A DNA stretch of 64,000 bases from NCBI RefSeq assembly GCF_026126405.1, contig NZ_JAFMTQ010000010.1:60473-124472 (forward strand). The letters run 5' to 3'. A model generated the notes under the pieces. The model saw only the letters and a program-made list of their open reading frames with translations, was not told the DNA's origin and did no database searches. The position numbers were made by a program, and so were the translations under genes. Source of the DNA: Aureitalea sp. L0-47. Lineage in GTDB: Bacteria; Bacteroidota; Bacteroidia; Flavobacteriales; Flavobacteriaceae. This document shows positions 10,519 through 19,103 of the stretch, piece after piece; positions within the stretch are counted from its first letter, which is position 1; every line of letters starts with the position of its first letter.

Positions 10519-11459
10519 TGGAAAACAAGATCACCCAACTCTTCAATATTCAATACCCCCTCATACAGGCAGGGATGATCTGGAACAGTGGCTGGCGCCT
10601 GGCTAGTGCAGTGAGCAATGCAGGCGGACTGGGCCTAATTGGTGCTGGTTCCATGTACCCGGACGTATTGCTGGAACACATTCAGAAGTGCAAGAAAGCA
10701 ACCGATAAACCTTTCGGGGTGAATGTGCCTATGCTCTACCCAAACATCGAGGAGATCATACAGATCATTATCGATGAAGGCGTACAGATCGTATTTACTT
10801 CCGCAGGAAATCCAAAAACACATACTGCCAGGCTCAAAGAGGCCGGGATAACTGTAGTGCATGTTGTTAGTAGCGTGAAATTTGCGCTAAAAGCTCAGGA
10901 AGCGGGAGTTGATGCTGTGGTAGCCGAGGGTTTTGAAGCCGGGGGCCACAATGGACGGGAAGAAACCACAACATTTACGCTGATTCCCATGGTCAAGGAA
11001 CAAATATCAGTTCCTTTGATCGCTGCTGGGGGGATTGCCAATGGTAAAGGTATGCTGGCTGCAATGATCCTTGGCGCAGATGGAGTACAGGTAGGAAGCC
11101 GTTTTGTTGCTTCGGAAGAGTCCAGTTCACACATAGCTTTCAAGAAAATGGTGGTTGAAGCCAAAGAAGGCGATACCTTGCTAACTTTGAAAGAACTGGC
11201 ACCTGTCCGACTTCTGAAAAACAAGTTCTACGAAGATGTGATGAAACTCTACGAGACGAATCCAACCACAGAAGAGCTCAAGGAGTTATTGGGAAGGGCG
11301 CGGGCCAAACGAGGCATGTTCGAAGGTGATCTAATAGAAGGAGAACTGGAGATCGGTCAGATCGCCGGACTTATTCACGACATCAAACCTGCGGCCCAGA
11401 TTGTAAAGGAAATGGTGCAGGAATTCGAACAGGCAAAAAAGGAAGTGGCAAATCTTTAG
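10518..11459 (+). CDS. Nitronate monooxygenase / FabK-like FMN oxidoreductase
   Basis: A TIM-barrel flavoenzyme of the 2-nitropropane dioxygenase family, 313 residues. It has the N-terminal QAGMIWNSGWRLASAVSNAGG-type FMN loop, the GFEAGGHNGRE motif whose His is catalytic in the family, and the phosphate-binding AAGGIANG...GADGVQVGSRF. FabK enoyl-ACP reductases share this fold, so the label nitronate monooxygenase is a family guess. The start is GTG at 10518, overlapping the last base of the upstream stop (TAGTG), which fixes this start and implies coupling. It is convergent with lysA. Confidence 0.85.
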   Translation: MENKITQLFNIQYPLIQAGMIWNSGWRLASAVSNAGGLGLIGAGSMYPDVLLEHIQKCKKATDKPFGVNVPMLYPNIEEIIQIIIDEGVQIVFTSAGNPKTHTARLKEAGITVVHVVSSVKFALKAQEAGVDAVVAEGFEAGGHNGREETTTFTLIPMVKEQISVPLIAAGGIANGKGMLAAMILGADGVQVGSRFVASEESSSHIAFKKMVVEAKEGDTLLTLKELAPVRLLKNKFYEDVMKLYETNPTTEELKELLGRARAKRGMFEGDLIEGELEIGQIAGLIHDIKPAAQIVKEMVQEFEQAKKEVANL

Positions 11460-11551
11460 TGTACTAGCTAACCTCGTTTGCAGGAAAGGTCTCTATTAAT
11501 TTCACTTCAGTTCAATGATGAAATCTATTTTCAGCGGGCTTGCTGTTGATG

Positions 11552-12757
11552 TCAAAAACTAAGCATCTTCTGATTTCTAATGAGATCTTTAAAAGTCTCT
11601 CTTTCACGAATGAGACGGGCCTCTCCATTGTGCCATAATACCTCCGCAGGCCTGAAACGACTGTTGTAATTGCTGGACATGGTAAAGCAGTAGGCTCCCG
11701 CATTGTTGAAGGCGAGAATATCACCTTCCCTGATCTCAGATATCCTTCTGTTGTTTGCAAAAGTGTCTGTTTCACAGATATAGCCTGTGACGGAGTAAAA
11801 TCGCTCACGACCTTCCGGATTGCTAATGTTCGAAATCAGATGTTGAGAACCGTAAAGCATAGGACGGATCAAATGATTGAATCCGCTGTCCACTTGTGCA
11901 AAAACAGTTGAGGTAGTTTGTTTTACCACGTTTACCTGAACCAGAAATTTGCCGGCTTCACTAACCAGGAACTTGCCCGGTTCGAAAGCGAGGGTGAGTT
12001 CTCTGCCGTAGGTTTTGCAAAATTCATTGAAACGAGTACTTAGTTTTTCTCCCAATTCTTCCACATTAGTCTCAATGTCCCCTTCTTTATAGGGTACTTT
12101 GAAACCACTTCCGAAGTCAATGAATTCAAGATCGGAGAATTCTTCTGCAGCTTTGAACAGAATTTCTGATGCATAAAGAAAAACATCAATATCCAGAATG
12201 TCACTTCCGGTATGCATATGAATACCATTTACCCTCATACCGGTATTTTCAACTATTCTTTTGATAAGTGGGAGTTGGTGAATCGATATCCCAAACTTAC
12301 TGTCTATATGCCCTACGGAAATATTAGTATTACCTCCCGCCATTACGTGTGGATTAATTCGTATACAAACGGGGATCTCCGGGTGCTGTGTCCCGAACTG
12401 TTCGAGTATGGAGAGGTTATCAATGTTGATTCGCACGTCAAATTTCGCCACTTTCTCAATTTCCTGCATGGAAACACCATTGGGCGTATAAATGATCTCC
12501 TGAGGTGGAACACCGGCTTCGATCGCCAGTTTAACTTCCTGTATTGAAACAGTATCCATCCCAGCACCCAGGCTGTGAAGGTATTTCAGTACAGAAATAT
12601 TTGAAAGGGCCTTCACGGCGTAATGAATGCGTAGCTGTTTGACCTTCCCAAAAGCGTTTTGCAGGCGATCGTACTGTCGCCGCATTATTTCAGTATCATA
12701 CACATAAACCGGACTTCCAAAGTCCTGAACCACCGAAAGAAGGTTTTGATCAATCAT
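11552..12757 (-). CDS. lysA: Diaminopimelate decarboxylase
   Basis: Converts meso-diaminopimelate to lysine, the last step of lysine synthesis. At 401 residues it is a fold-type III PLP enzyme. The PLP lysine is K49 in HYAVKALSN, the glycine-rich phosphate loop is FIDFGSGF, and the substrate-binding CETDTFANNR block near residue 330 is present. dapD, an earlier step of the same pathway, lies at 45 kb, so the lysine genes are scattered. It diverges from sucC across a 157-bp AT-rich gap. Confidence 0.95.
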   Translation of the reverse strand: MIDQNLLSVVQDFGSPVYVYDTEIMRRQYDRLQNAFGKVKQLRIHYAVKALSNISVLKYLHSLGAGMDTVSIQEVKLAIEAGVPPQEIIYTPNGVSMQEIEKVAKFDVRINIDNLSILEQFGTQHPEIPVCIRINPHVMAGGNTNISVGHIDSKFGISIHQLPLIKRIVENTGMRVNGIHMHTGSDILDIDVFLYASEILFKAAEEFSDLEFIDFGSGFKVPYKEGDIETNVEELGEKLSTRFNEFCKTYGRELTLAFEPGKFLVSEAGKFLVQVNVVKQTTSTVFAQVDSGFNHLIRPMLYGSQHLISNISNPEGRERFYSVTGYICETDTFANNRRISEIREGDILAFNNAGAYCFTMSSNYNSRFRPAEVLWHNGEARLIRERETFKDLIRNQKMLSF

Positions 12758-12858
12758 TATTTCTGACTTTTTCGAATGAAGCTTTAAAATTAGTAGTTAC
12801 TATTTACTATTCTATTAGTTTTTCTGAAAAAATATGTGGATAGTAATCTTTAAAAACA

Positions 12859-12890
12859 TTGGTGCAATCGCCTTTCATTTACTATTTTTG
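12859..12890 (+). promoter_or_regulatory. Predicted promoter of sucC
   Basis: TTG at 12859-12861, a 21-bp spacer and a perfect TATTTTTG at 12883-12890, 24 nt before the start codon. This is one of the best matches to the Bacteroidota promoter in the window. Confidence 0.65.
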
Positions 12891-12914
12891 TTCTGCTGAA
12901 AAAAATAGCAAAGA

Positions 12915-14105
12915 ATGAACTTACACGAATTTCAGGCAAAGGAGATCCTAAATAGCTTTGGTGTTGAAATCCAACGAGGAATCGTAGCTACCACAGCTGC
13001 TGAGGCTGTCGAAGCAGCAAAGAAATTAACTGAAGATACCGGCACCGGTTGGCATGTAATCAAGGCCCAGGTGCATGCAGGAGGTCGCGGAAAAGGTGGT
13101 GGTGTGAAGCTTGCAAAGAATTTGCAGGAGGTGGAACAGATCGCTGGAGAGATCATTGGTATGAATCTCATCACACCACAAACGAGTGCCGAAGGTAAGA
13201 AAGTTCACCAGGTCTTAATTACTGAAGACGTTTATTACCCAGGTGATAGTGAGCCAGAAGAATACTATATGAGTGTGTTACTGGATCGCGCGAACGGCAG
13301 GAACATGATCATGTATTCTACGGAAGGAGGAATGGATATTGAAGCAGTAGCAGAGAAAACCCCTCACCTGATTTTTAAAGAAGAGATTGATCCTGCCGTG
13401 GGATTACTTCCATTCCAGGCGCGAACAGTTGCCTTTAATTTAGGACTCAGCGGTATGGCATTCAAGAAAATGACCAAGTTCGTTACTGCCTTATATAATG
13501 CCTATATCAAATCGGATTCGTCGCTTTTCGAGATCAACCCTGTTTTAAAGACCAGTGATGACAGGATCATAGCTGTAGATGCAAAAGTTACATTGGACGA
13601 CAGTGCGCTTTTCAGGCATAAAGATTATGCGGCATTGAGAGATGAGCGCGAGGAAAACCCAATGGAAGTTGAAGCAAAAGCGGTAGGCCTTAACTACGTG
13701 GATCTCGATGGTAATGTGGGTTGTATGGTGAACGGAGCCGGACTGGCAATGGCGACCATGGATCTCATAAAACAAGCTGGTGGAGAACCCGCAAACTTCC
13801 TTGATGTAGGAGGAACTGCCGATGCTGAAAGGGTAGAGGCTGCCTTTAAAATAATTCTGAAAGACCCAAGTGTAAAAGCGATCCTCGTTAATATCTTTGG
13901 TGGAATCGTGCGTTGTGATCGCGTGGCACAGGGGATTGTTGATGCTTATAAGAACATGGGGAACATTCACGTTCCTATCATTGTAAGATTACAAGGAACT
14001 AATGCCGATCTGGCAAAGGAGATCATTGATAGCAGTGGGCTTGATGTTCAAAGTGCTATCGAATTCCAGGAAGCCGCAGACAAGGTTCAGGCGGTAATGT
14101 CATAG
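12915..14105 (+). CDS. sucC: Succinyl-CoA synthetase beta subunit (ADP-forming)
   Basis: The beta subunit of the TCA-cycle enzyme that makes ATP from succinyl-CoA. It is 396 residues, close to E. coli SucC (388). The N terminus MNLHEFQAKEIL and the ATP-grasp segment KAQVHAGGRGKGGGVK are diagnostic, and the C-terminal CoA-ligase-like domain carries NVFGGIVRC-like NIFGGIVRCD and GTNADLAK. The alpha subunit gene sucD is not adjacent: the next gene is an unrelated small secreted protein behind a strong terminator. Separate sucC and sucD loci are often seen in Bacteroidota. Confidence 0.97.
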   Translation: MNLHEFQAKEILNSFGVEIQRGIVATTAAEAVEAAKKLTEDTGTGWHVIKAQVHAGGRGKGGGVKLAKNLQEVEQIAGEIIGMNLITPQTSAEGKKVHQVLITEDVYYPGDSEPEEYYMSVLLDRANGRNMIMYSTEGGMDIEAVAEKTPHLIFKEEIDPAVGLLPFQARTVAFNLGLSGMAFKKMTKFVTALYNAYIKSDSSLFEINPVLKTSDDRIIAVDAKVTLDDSALFRHKDYAALRDEREENPMEVEAKAVGLNYVDLDGNVGCMVNGAGLAMATMDLIKQAGGEPANFLDVGGTADAERVEAAFKIILKDPSVKAILVNIFGGIVRCDRVAQGIVDAYKNMGNIHVPIIVRLQGTNADLAKEIIDSSGLDVQSAIEFQEAADKVQAVMS

Positions 14106-14125
14106 CATTCAAAACTAAATTTTTG

Positions 14126-14152
14126 AAGCCCCTCCTTGAGGGGCTTTTTTGT
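14126..14152 (+). terminator. Intrinsic terminator of sucC
   Basis: A 9-bp perfect stem (AAGCCCCTC with GAGGGGCTT) around a 3-nt loop, followed by a T-run, starting 20 nt after the sucC stop. Confidence 0.92.
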
Positions 14153-14164
14153 TTTGTCGCAGTT

Positions 14165-14199
14165 TTAACGAGTGTTAACGAAGGTTAAGATAGCGTTAA
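14165..14199 (+). promoter_or_regulatory. Array of four TTAA motifs at helical-turn spacing
   Basis: TTAA cores at 14165, 14175, 14185 and 14196, most within (G)TTAAcGa or GTTAAgA, are spaced 10, 10 and 11 bp. They lie just upstream of a -7-like TAATTTTT at 14221-14228. The phasing suggests an array of binding sites for an activator acting on the secreted protein at 14295. Confidence 0.45.
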
Positions 14200-14294
14200 A
14201 TGCAGTTTTTATCCGTAACATAATTTTTTTACAGGCGTCTATACAGTAAATCATTCAGTCAATCAATTATTCATTAATCTTAAAACGAACAACT

Positions 14295-14630
14295 ATGAAA
14301 CGATTCAAATTGTTTTTACTAGCCCTTGGGCTTGTAGCCAGTACAACAGCATTTGCTGCTAATCCCGCACCTATTGTAGAAGGAAATCCAACTTCTAAAG
14401 AACTTAAGAAACTACTCAATGACCCTGAATTCATTGTTGAGCATGACATGCAAGCCGATGTATTATTCACAATAAATGATGAAAATGAAATCAAGGTCCT
14501 GTCGGTAGCAACCGAGAACGAAGAGCTCGTTAACTACGTGAAGTCAAGATTGAACAATGAAACTCTTGACGCCGATCTGGAAACCGGAAAACAATATGTG
14601 GTTCCATTCAGGATCAAAGCAGAGAAATAA
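14295..14630 (+). CDS. Small secreted protein, unknown function
   Basis: A 111-residue protein with a clear signal peptide (MKRFKLFLLALGLVASTTAFA, cleavage after AFA near residue 21). The mature 90 residues include VLFTINDENEIKVLSVATEN followed by a YVKSRL segment and YVVPFRIKA. This strand-turn-strand-helix-strand order resembles a TonB C-terminal-like fold, but the likeness is weak. The gene stands alone between two strong terminators and carries the phased TTAA array upstream, so it is probably a regulated single-gene unit. I do not recognise a family with confidence. Confidence 0.8.
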   Translation: MKRFKLFLLALGLVASTTAFAANPAPIVEGNPTSKELKKLLNDPEFIVEHDMQADVLFTINDENEIKVLSVATENEELVNYVKSRLNNETLDADLETGKQYVVPFRIKAEK

Positions 14631-14648
14631 GGTAATTTTTTTCATGAG

Positions 14649-14680
14649 AACCCCGGTTTAATCAGCCGGGGTTTTTTATT
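14649..14680 (+). terminator. Intrinsic terminator of the small secreted protein gene
   Basis: An 8-bp stem (AACCCCGG with CCGGGGTT) with a 9-nt loop followed by TTTTATTTT. It ends only 9 nt before the next start codon at 14689. Confidence 0.92.
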
Positions 14681-14688
14681 TTAGTGGA

Positions 14689-15087
14689 ATGGATAAAGCT
14701 AAAAACCACGCACTGATAAGCGATCTTATTATACTTGCCAAGGCGGATGATAAGATCATGGCTTCTGAATACGACTTTATTTTAAGGATAGCCGAAAGGA
14801 TGGATGTTACCAAGGAAGAAGTGGACGAATTGATAAAAGACCCTTTACCTTCTCTACCTTTAGTTTCAGAAATAGAAAGAATCACTCATTTCCACAAACT
14901 CATTTTACTAATACACGTGGATTGGGAGGCTCATCAAAAGGAAGTAGAAGTGCTTCGTAATTTCGGACTCAAACTAGGAATTCGCCCTGCAGCTATCGAT
15001 AGGATCATGGCCAGGACCCAACAATACGAAAATAAGGTGATCCCTTCCGAAGAGCTGATCCAGATATTTCAGACCTATTATAACTAA
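14689..15087 (+). CDS. TerB-like helical protein
   Basis: A 132-residue all-helical cytoplasmic protein. LIILAKADDKIMASEYDFILRIAERMDV matches the N-terminal part of the TerB/DjlA-type domain, in which an acidic D-x-x-x-x-x-E pair can bind metal. Later helices are less conserved. Relatives are often labelled 'TerB family tellurite resistance protein' because of the fold, and there are no other ter genes here, so a tellurite role is not supported. Its start lies just after the terminator hairpin at 14649-14680, so it needs read-through or a promoter inside the hairpin region. Confidence 0.75.
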   Translation: MDKAKNHALISDLIILAKADDKIMASEYDFILRIAERMDVTKEEVDELIKDPLPSLPLVSEIERITHFHKLILLIHVDWEAHQKEVEVLRNFGLKLGIRPAAIDRIMARTQQYENKVIPSEELIQIFQTYYN

Positions 15088-15155
15088 ATTCTTCATTACC
15101 TGTAGACTAATTGTCTTGAAATCAGACAAAAAGACAGCTGATTTATACTCTTTTC

Positions 15156-15168
15156 GGTCATTTTGACC
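15156..15168. promoter_or_regulatory. Short inverted repeat upstream of hsp20
   Basis: GGTCA-TTT-TGACC, 5-bp arms around 3 bases, lies 68 nt before the Hsp20 start. It could be an operator. The arms are short and chance occurrence is possible. Confidence 0.3.
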
Positions 15169-15236
15169 TGTACTTTCATTTGGAATTTATTTTGCTATAA
15201 ACAGTTAAAGTTTCAAAAACATTAAAATAAATCTAT

Positions 15237-15665
15237 ATGAAAGTAGTTAAAAGAAATACGGGATTGTTCCCTTCCATTTTCGACGAATTTTTCACCGATA
15301 ATCGTTTGGATGTGCCTAATTATGAAAACTTTAGCATACCGGCTGTCAATATTCAGGAAAATTTGACGAATTTTGTTATCGAACTGGCAGCGCCCGGTTT
15401 GAAAAAAGAAAATATTGCTATAGAAGTTGAAGAAAATATTTTAAAAGTATCTTCCGAAGTAACTTCAAAAACAGAAACGGAAGATACCGAACGTAAATTC
15501 ACAAGAAAAGAATTTAACTTCAGAAACTTCTCACGTTCATTCACTCTTCCTGAAACGGTAGATGTAGAAAACATTGCGGCCTCTTATGAAGATGGAATCC
15601 TTTCGGTAACCATTCCGAAGAAAGAGGAAGAGAAAGTATTAAAAAGAATGGTTGAGATTTCATAA
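15237..15665 (+). CDS. Hsp20/alpha-crystallin small heat-shock protein
   Basis: A 142-residue ATP-independent chaperone that holds unfolding proteins. It has a short N-terminal arm with LFPSIFDEFF, then the alpha-crystallin domain from about residue 40: PAVNIQEN, ELAAPGLKKENIAIEVEENILKVSSE and FTRKEFNFRNFSRSFTLPE. The end of the domain carries the conserved A-x-x-x-x-G-I-L motif (ASYEDGILSVTIPK). It is a single-gene unit ended by a strong terminator at 15699. A GGTCA-N3-TGACC repeat lies upstream; no CIRCE element is seen. Confidence 0.95.
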   Translation: MKVVKRNTGLFPSIFDEFFTDNRLDVPNYENFSIPAVNIQENLTNFVIELAAPGLKKENIAIEVEENILKVSSEVTSKTETEDTERKFTRKEFNFRNFSRSFTLPETVDVENIAASYEDGILSVTIPKKEEEKVLKRMVEIS

Positions 15666-15698
15666 TTGAAATTTAATTTGGTTAGTTAGTTGAAAACG

Positions 15699-15733
15699 AC
15701 CGCGTGCTACTCAATCGGCACGCGGTTCTTTTT
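15699..15733 (+). terminator. Intrinsic terminator of hsp20
   Basis: A 9-bp GC-rich stem (ACCGCGTGC with GCACGCGGT), a 10-nt loop, then TCTTTTTA. Confidence 0.9.
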
Positions 15734-15778
15734 AGAATCAATTTGAGGATTGACCAATTCCGGATGGAAATTTTAATA

Positions 15779-15839
15779 AACAAATATCAAATAAGCTCCA
15801 ATTATTCAAAATTCAATATTGGTAGTTGAAAATTATTTG
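15779..15839. repeat. AT-rich dispersed intergenic element, copy 1
   Basis: Between the convergent hsp20 and rluF genes. It holds AACAAATATCAA at 15779-15790 and GTTGAAAATTATTTG at 15825-15839. The same two motifs, in the same order, recur at 44921-44932 and 44987-45001. Arms AACAAATA (15779-15786) and TATTTGTT (15834-15841) are inverted copies. Confidence 0.55.
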
Positions 15840-15857
15840 TTTTTTGTGATTTTAAAT

Positions 15858-16631
15858 TTATTTCCTCTTCCTTCTCTTCCCACCTGTCGATTTCTCCCTC
15901 TCTGCCTGTGGGATATTGGTGGAAGAGGCTACCGCATTTTGAAGACCACTTAACTCCTCCTTGGTTAAGTCGCGCCATTCACCGGTTTTAAGATTTCCCA
16001 GCTGGATGTTCATTATTCGAGTGCGTTTTAATGATACAACCTGGTAATCAAGGTATTCACACATCCTTCTAATTTGTCGGTTCAAACCCTGGACCAGAAC
16101 AATGCGAAATACAAAGCGGCTCAATTGTTCTACTTCACACTTTTTGGTAACGGTATCGAGTATAGGCACACCATTACTCATTCGCTTTATAAAATCCCTG
16201 GTGATCGGGCGATTAACCCTTACTACATATTCTTTTTCGTGCTTATTCCCTGCCCGAAGTATCTTATTTACGATATCGCCGTCATTCGTCATTAAAAGTA
16301 AGCCTTCACTAGGTTTGTCAAGCCTCCCTACATGAAATATTCGTTCTTTGTGATTGATGAAATCAACCACGTTGCCGGGTATACGCCTATCGGTGGTACA
16401 AGTAATACCAACCGGTTTGTTCAAAGCTATGTATACCAGATTCTCTTTCTTCTGAATGGACTCTCCCTTTACTCGTATGTCATCACCCGGCATTGCCCTG
16501 TCTCCAAGTGTGACTACTTCGCCATTGATAGTGACATGACCGGCCTCTATAAGTGTATCAGCCTGTCGTCTCGAACAATAACCACTGTCACTGATCGCTT
16601 TATTTATTCGAATGGAATCGGGATGATTCAT
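15858..16631 (-). CDS. rluF: 23S rRNA pseudouridine synthase, RluF-like
   Basis: Converts a uridine in 23S rRNA to pseudouridine. It is 257 residues, against 290 for E. coli RluF. An N-terminal S4 RNA-binding domain (about residues 6-60, SGYCSRRQADTLIEAGHVTINGE) precedes the RsuA/RluB/E/F catalytic domain, with catalytic Asp105 in HVGRLDKPSEGLLL and the later LNRQIRRMCEYL block. The C-terminal ~25 residues are basic and low in complexity (EREKSTGGKRRKRK). It is last in the run uvrB, hypothetical, rluF, and starts 5 nt after the hypothetical gene's stop. Other members of the family are possible, but RluF is the usual assignment for this form. Confidence 0.85.
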   Translation of the reverse strand: MNHPDSIRINKAISDSGYCSRRQADTLIEAGHVTINGEVVTLGDRAMPGDDIRVKGESIQKKENLVYIALNKPVGITCTTDRRIPGNVVDFINHKERIFHVGRLDKPSEGLLLMTNDGDIVNKILRAGNKHEKEYVVRVNRPITRDFIKRMSNGVPILDTVTKKCEVEQLSRFVFRIVLVQGLNRQIRRMCEYLDYQVVSLKRTRIMNIQLGNLKTGEWRDLTKEELSGLQNAVASSTNIPQAEREKSTGGKRRKRK

Positions 16632-16636
16632 GAATG

Positions 16637-17050
16637 CTAAATTTCGTCTTTACATATTTTACCATCCATTCGTTCAGAATGAGTCTCAGTAACTTTAAAG
16701 AGGGAAGTGAAATAATAACAATTATCCTCAATCCGTACTAATTCTACCACTATACCTCCCCAATCATTGATCTGCTTGTCAATTTCACCGAAATCCGGGT
16801 CTGCCGGATTCTTAGAGAGCACGTAGGAGCACTCACCAATCCATTTGATATCCACTTTTATGGGAACTCCTGGACTATAATATTCTTCCTGGAAATCGGA
16901 ATACCTAACCAGGTCGTACCTAAACGGTTTGCCAGCTACATTACCTTCTATATAAAATGTTCCTTCTTTAAAATCAGCGCAGCTTAGTTCCTGAGCGTTC
17001 ATTTTAAAAGAAAAGAGTAAGCCTAGCCCTAACAATAGTAATAACCTCAT
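16637..17050 (-). CDS. Hypothetical secreted protein
   Basis: A 137-residue protein of unknown function. The first ~19 residues (MRLLLLLGLGLLFSFKMNA) form a signal peptide ending before QELSC. The mature part has four cysteines (SCADF, GECSYV, NCYYF, GKICK), which would fit two disulfides in the periplasm, and is otherwise mostly beta-prone (FYIEGNVAGKPFRYDLVRYS). The gene's ATG overlaps the uvrB stop by 4 nt (ATGA), so it is co-translated with a DNA-repair gene to which it has no obvious link. Confidence 0.75.
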   Translation of the reverse strand: MRLLLLLGLGLLFSFKMNAQELSCADFKEGTFYIEGNVAGKPFRYDLVRYSDFQEEYYSPGVPIKVDIKWIGECSYVLSKNPADPDFGEIDKQINDWGGIVVELVRIEDNCYYFTSLFKVTETHSERMDGKICKDEI

Positions 17051-19044
17051 ACTTCCTCTAATTGTTTCTGAAGGGACTTTATCTTATCCCTCAGCTTTGC
17101 CGCCATCATAAAATCGAGTTCTTTGGCAGCTTTTTCCATTTCTTTCCGACTATCTCTGATCTTTTTCTCGATCTGGGGTTTTGTAAGATACCGGTTTTCG
17201 GGTTCCGCCGCCAGCGTTTCCGCAGTATCAAATGAGAATCGTTCTGTTTTCTTTTTTGTTAAGGCGTTCTCAAGTGATTTTTTGATCGCGGTAGGAGTGA
17301 TATTGTTCTTCTGGTTATAAGCAATTTGTTTTTCTCTCCGGTAGTTCGTGCCATCAATTGTTGCCTGCATACTCTTCGTTATCTTATCAGCATACATGAT
17401 AGCCTTCCCGTTAATGTGCCTTGCTGCCCGGCCCACTGTCTGGGTCAGGGATCGATTACTCCGTAAGAAACCTTCTTTATCGGCGTCAAGTATGGCCACC
17501 AGTGATACTTCAGGGAGGTCGAGACCTTCTCGTAACAGGTTTACACCCACCAGCACATCAAACAGTCCCAAACGCAGGTCCTGCATGATCTCAACGCGTT
17601 CCAAAGTATCCACATCACTATGTATATAGCGGCATCTCACCTGGATTCGAGTGAGGTATTTGGTAAGTTCTTCGGCCATTCTCTTGGTGAGCGTTGTAAC
17701 CAGTACGCGCTCATCTTGTTCAACCCGAAGCTGAATTTCCTCAAGCAGGTCATCGATCTGGTTTAAACTTGGCCGAATCTCGATGGGTGGGTCCAGTAAT
17801 CCCGTTGGTCGGATGATCTGTTCCACATAGACACCACCGGTCTTTTCCATTTCGTAATCAGCTGGTGTTGCGCTTGCATAGATCACCTGGTTTTGAAGGG
17901 CTTCAAACTCCTCAAATTTCAGCGGGCGGTTATCCATTGCTGCAGGTAAACGAAAGCCATATTCTACAAGGTTTTCCTTCCGTGACCTGTCGCCACCATA
18001 CATGGCATTCACCTGTGGGATGGAAACATGACTTTCATCCACGATCATGAGATAGTCGTCGGGGAAATAATCCAACAGACAAAATGGACGAGTTCCCGGC
18101 AATCGCTGATCCAGGTATCGTGAATAATTCTCAATACCACTGCAATAGCCCAGTTCCCGAATCATCTCCAGGTCGAAATTTGTGCGTTCTTCCAGTCGTT
18201 TGGCCTCCAGATGCTTGCCGATATCTTTAAAATAATCGATCTGTTTCACCAGGTCATCCTGGATATCTTTTATGGCATTCTGTAATATATCGGGAGAGGT
18301 CACGAACATATTAGCCGGGTAAATGTTGAGCCGGTCATATTTTTCAATCACCTCGTTGGTCTCGGGATTGAACGCCTCGATCTCCTCGATCTCATCACCA
18401 AAGAAATGTATTCTGAAAGCATCATCCGCATAGCCTGGATAAACATCTACTGTATCCCCTTTAATCCTGAATCTTCCATTGTGAAATTCCGCTTCGGTTC
18501 TTGAGTAAAGGGACTGCACCAGCATATGGAGTAATTTCGTTCTGGAGATGATCTGACCCTGTTCCAGGTTGATCACGTTCTTCTGAAATTCCACGGGATT
18601 CCCAATACCATACAGGCAGGAAACCGATGCCACAACTATCACATCTCTTCTTCCGGATAGAAGGGAGGAGGTGGTACTCAGGCGTAATTTTTCAATTTCC
18701 TCATTAATAGAAAGGTCTTTCTCGATATAGGTACCGCTCGTTGGGATATAGGCCTCAGGTTGGTAGTAGTCGTAATAGGAAACGAAATACTCCACAGCAT
18801 TGTTGGGGAAGAATTGTTTGAATTCCGAATACAACTGTGCTGCCAGGGTCTTGTTGTGCGCCAGCACCAGTGTAGGTTTCTGAACCTGCTCCACCACATT
18901 GGCCACGGTGAATGTTTTACCACTACCCGTAACTCCCAAAAGTGTTTGGTATTTTTCACTGGAATTTAGCCCCTCAACCAGCGCCTGAATGGCTTCCGGC
19001 TGGTCTCCGGTAGGGCTAAAGTCTGAAACAATTTCGAATTTCAT
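17047..19044 (-). CDS. uvrB: Excinuclease ABC subunit B
   Basis: The damage-verifying helicase-like subunit of nucleotide excision repair; it receives DNA from UvrA and recruits UvrC. At 665 residues it is close to E. coli (673). Walker A is GVTGSGKT (K43), the beta-hairpin is YYDYYQPEAYIP, the DEAD-like box is IVDESHVS, helicase motif VI is QTVGRAARH, and the C-terminal UVR motif for UvrC binding ends the protein. I place the start at 19044 (MKFEIVSDFSPTGDQPEA) rather than at an upstream in-frame codon at 19077, because the predicted promoter at 19065-19095 would lie inside the longer version. Confidence 0.97.
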   Translation of the reverse strand: MKFEIVSDFSPTGDQPEAIQALVEGLNSSEKYQTLLGVTGSGKTFTVANVVEQVQKPTLVLAHNKTLAAQLYSEFKQFFPNNAVEYFVSYYDYYQPEAYIPTSGTYIEKDLSINEEIEKLRLSTTSSLLSGRRDVIVVASVSCLYGIGNPVEFQKNVINLEQGQIISRTKLLHMLVQSLYSRTEAEFHNGRFRIKGDTVDVYPGYADDAFRIHFFGDEIEEIEAFNPETNEVIEKYDRLNIYPANMFVTSPDILQNAIKDIQDDLVKQIDYFKDIGKHLEAKRLEERTNFDLEMIRELGYCSGIENYSRYLDQRLPGTRPFCLLDYFPDDYLMIVDESHVSIPQVNAMYGGDRSRKENLVEYGFRLPAAMDNRPLKFEEFEALQNQVIYASATPADYEMEKTGGVYVEQIIRPTGLLDPPIEIRPSLNQIDDLLEEIQLRVEQDERVLVTTLTKRMAEELTKYLTRIQVRCRYIHSDVDTLERVEIMQDLRLGLFDVLVGVNLLREGLDLPEVSLVAILDADKEGFLRSNRSLTQTVGRAARHINGKAIMYADKITKSMQATIDGTNYRREKQIAYNQKNNITPTAIKKSLENALTKKKTERFSFDTAETLAAEPENRYLTKPQIEKKIRDSRKEMEKAAKELDFMMAAKLRDKIKSLQKQLEEV

Positions 19045-19064
19045 GAGAGCTGGGTCGTAAACGG

Positions 19065-19095
19065 CAAAAATACACAATTTTCAACCACCTTACAA
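19065..19095 (-). promoter_or_regulatory. Predicted promoter of the uvrB operon
   Basis: On the minus strand, TTG (complement of 19093-19095), a 20-bp spacer and a perfect TATTTTTG (complement of 19065-19072). Transcription would start about 15-18 nt before the uvrB ATG at 19044. Confidence 0.65.
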
Positions 19096-19103
19096 CGCCA
19101 GAC

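Noticed and set aside
12758..12914. TTAGTAGTTACTATTTACTATT-like AT-rich stretch near 12790-12825 as another octamer array
   Set aside because: Spacing is irregular and there is no following 7-bp block, so it does not meet the pattern of the other sites.
14689..15087. TerB-like gene as a tellurite-resistance locus
   Set aside because: No terA, terC, terD, terE or terZ is nearby; the domain is widespread and used for other roles.
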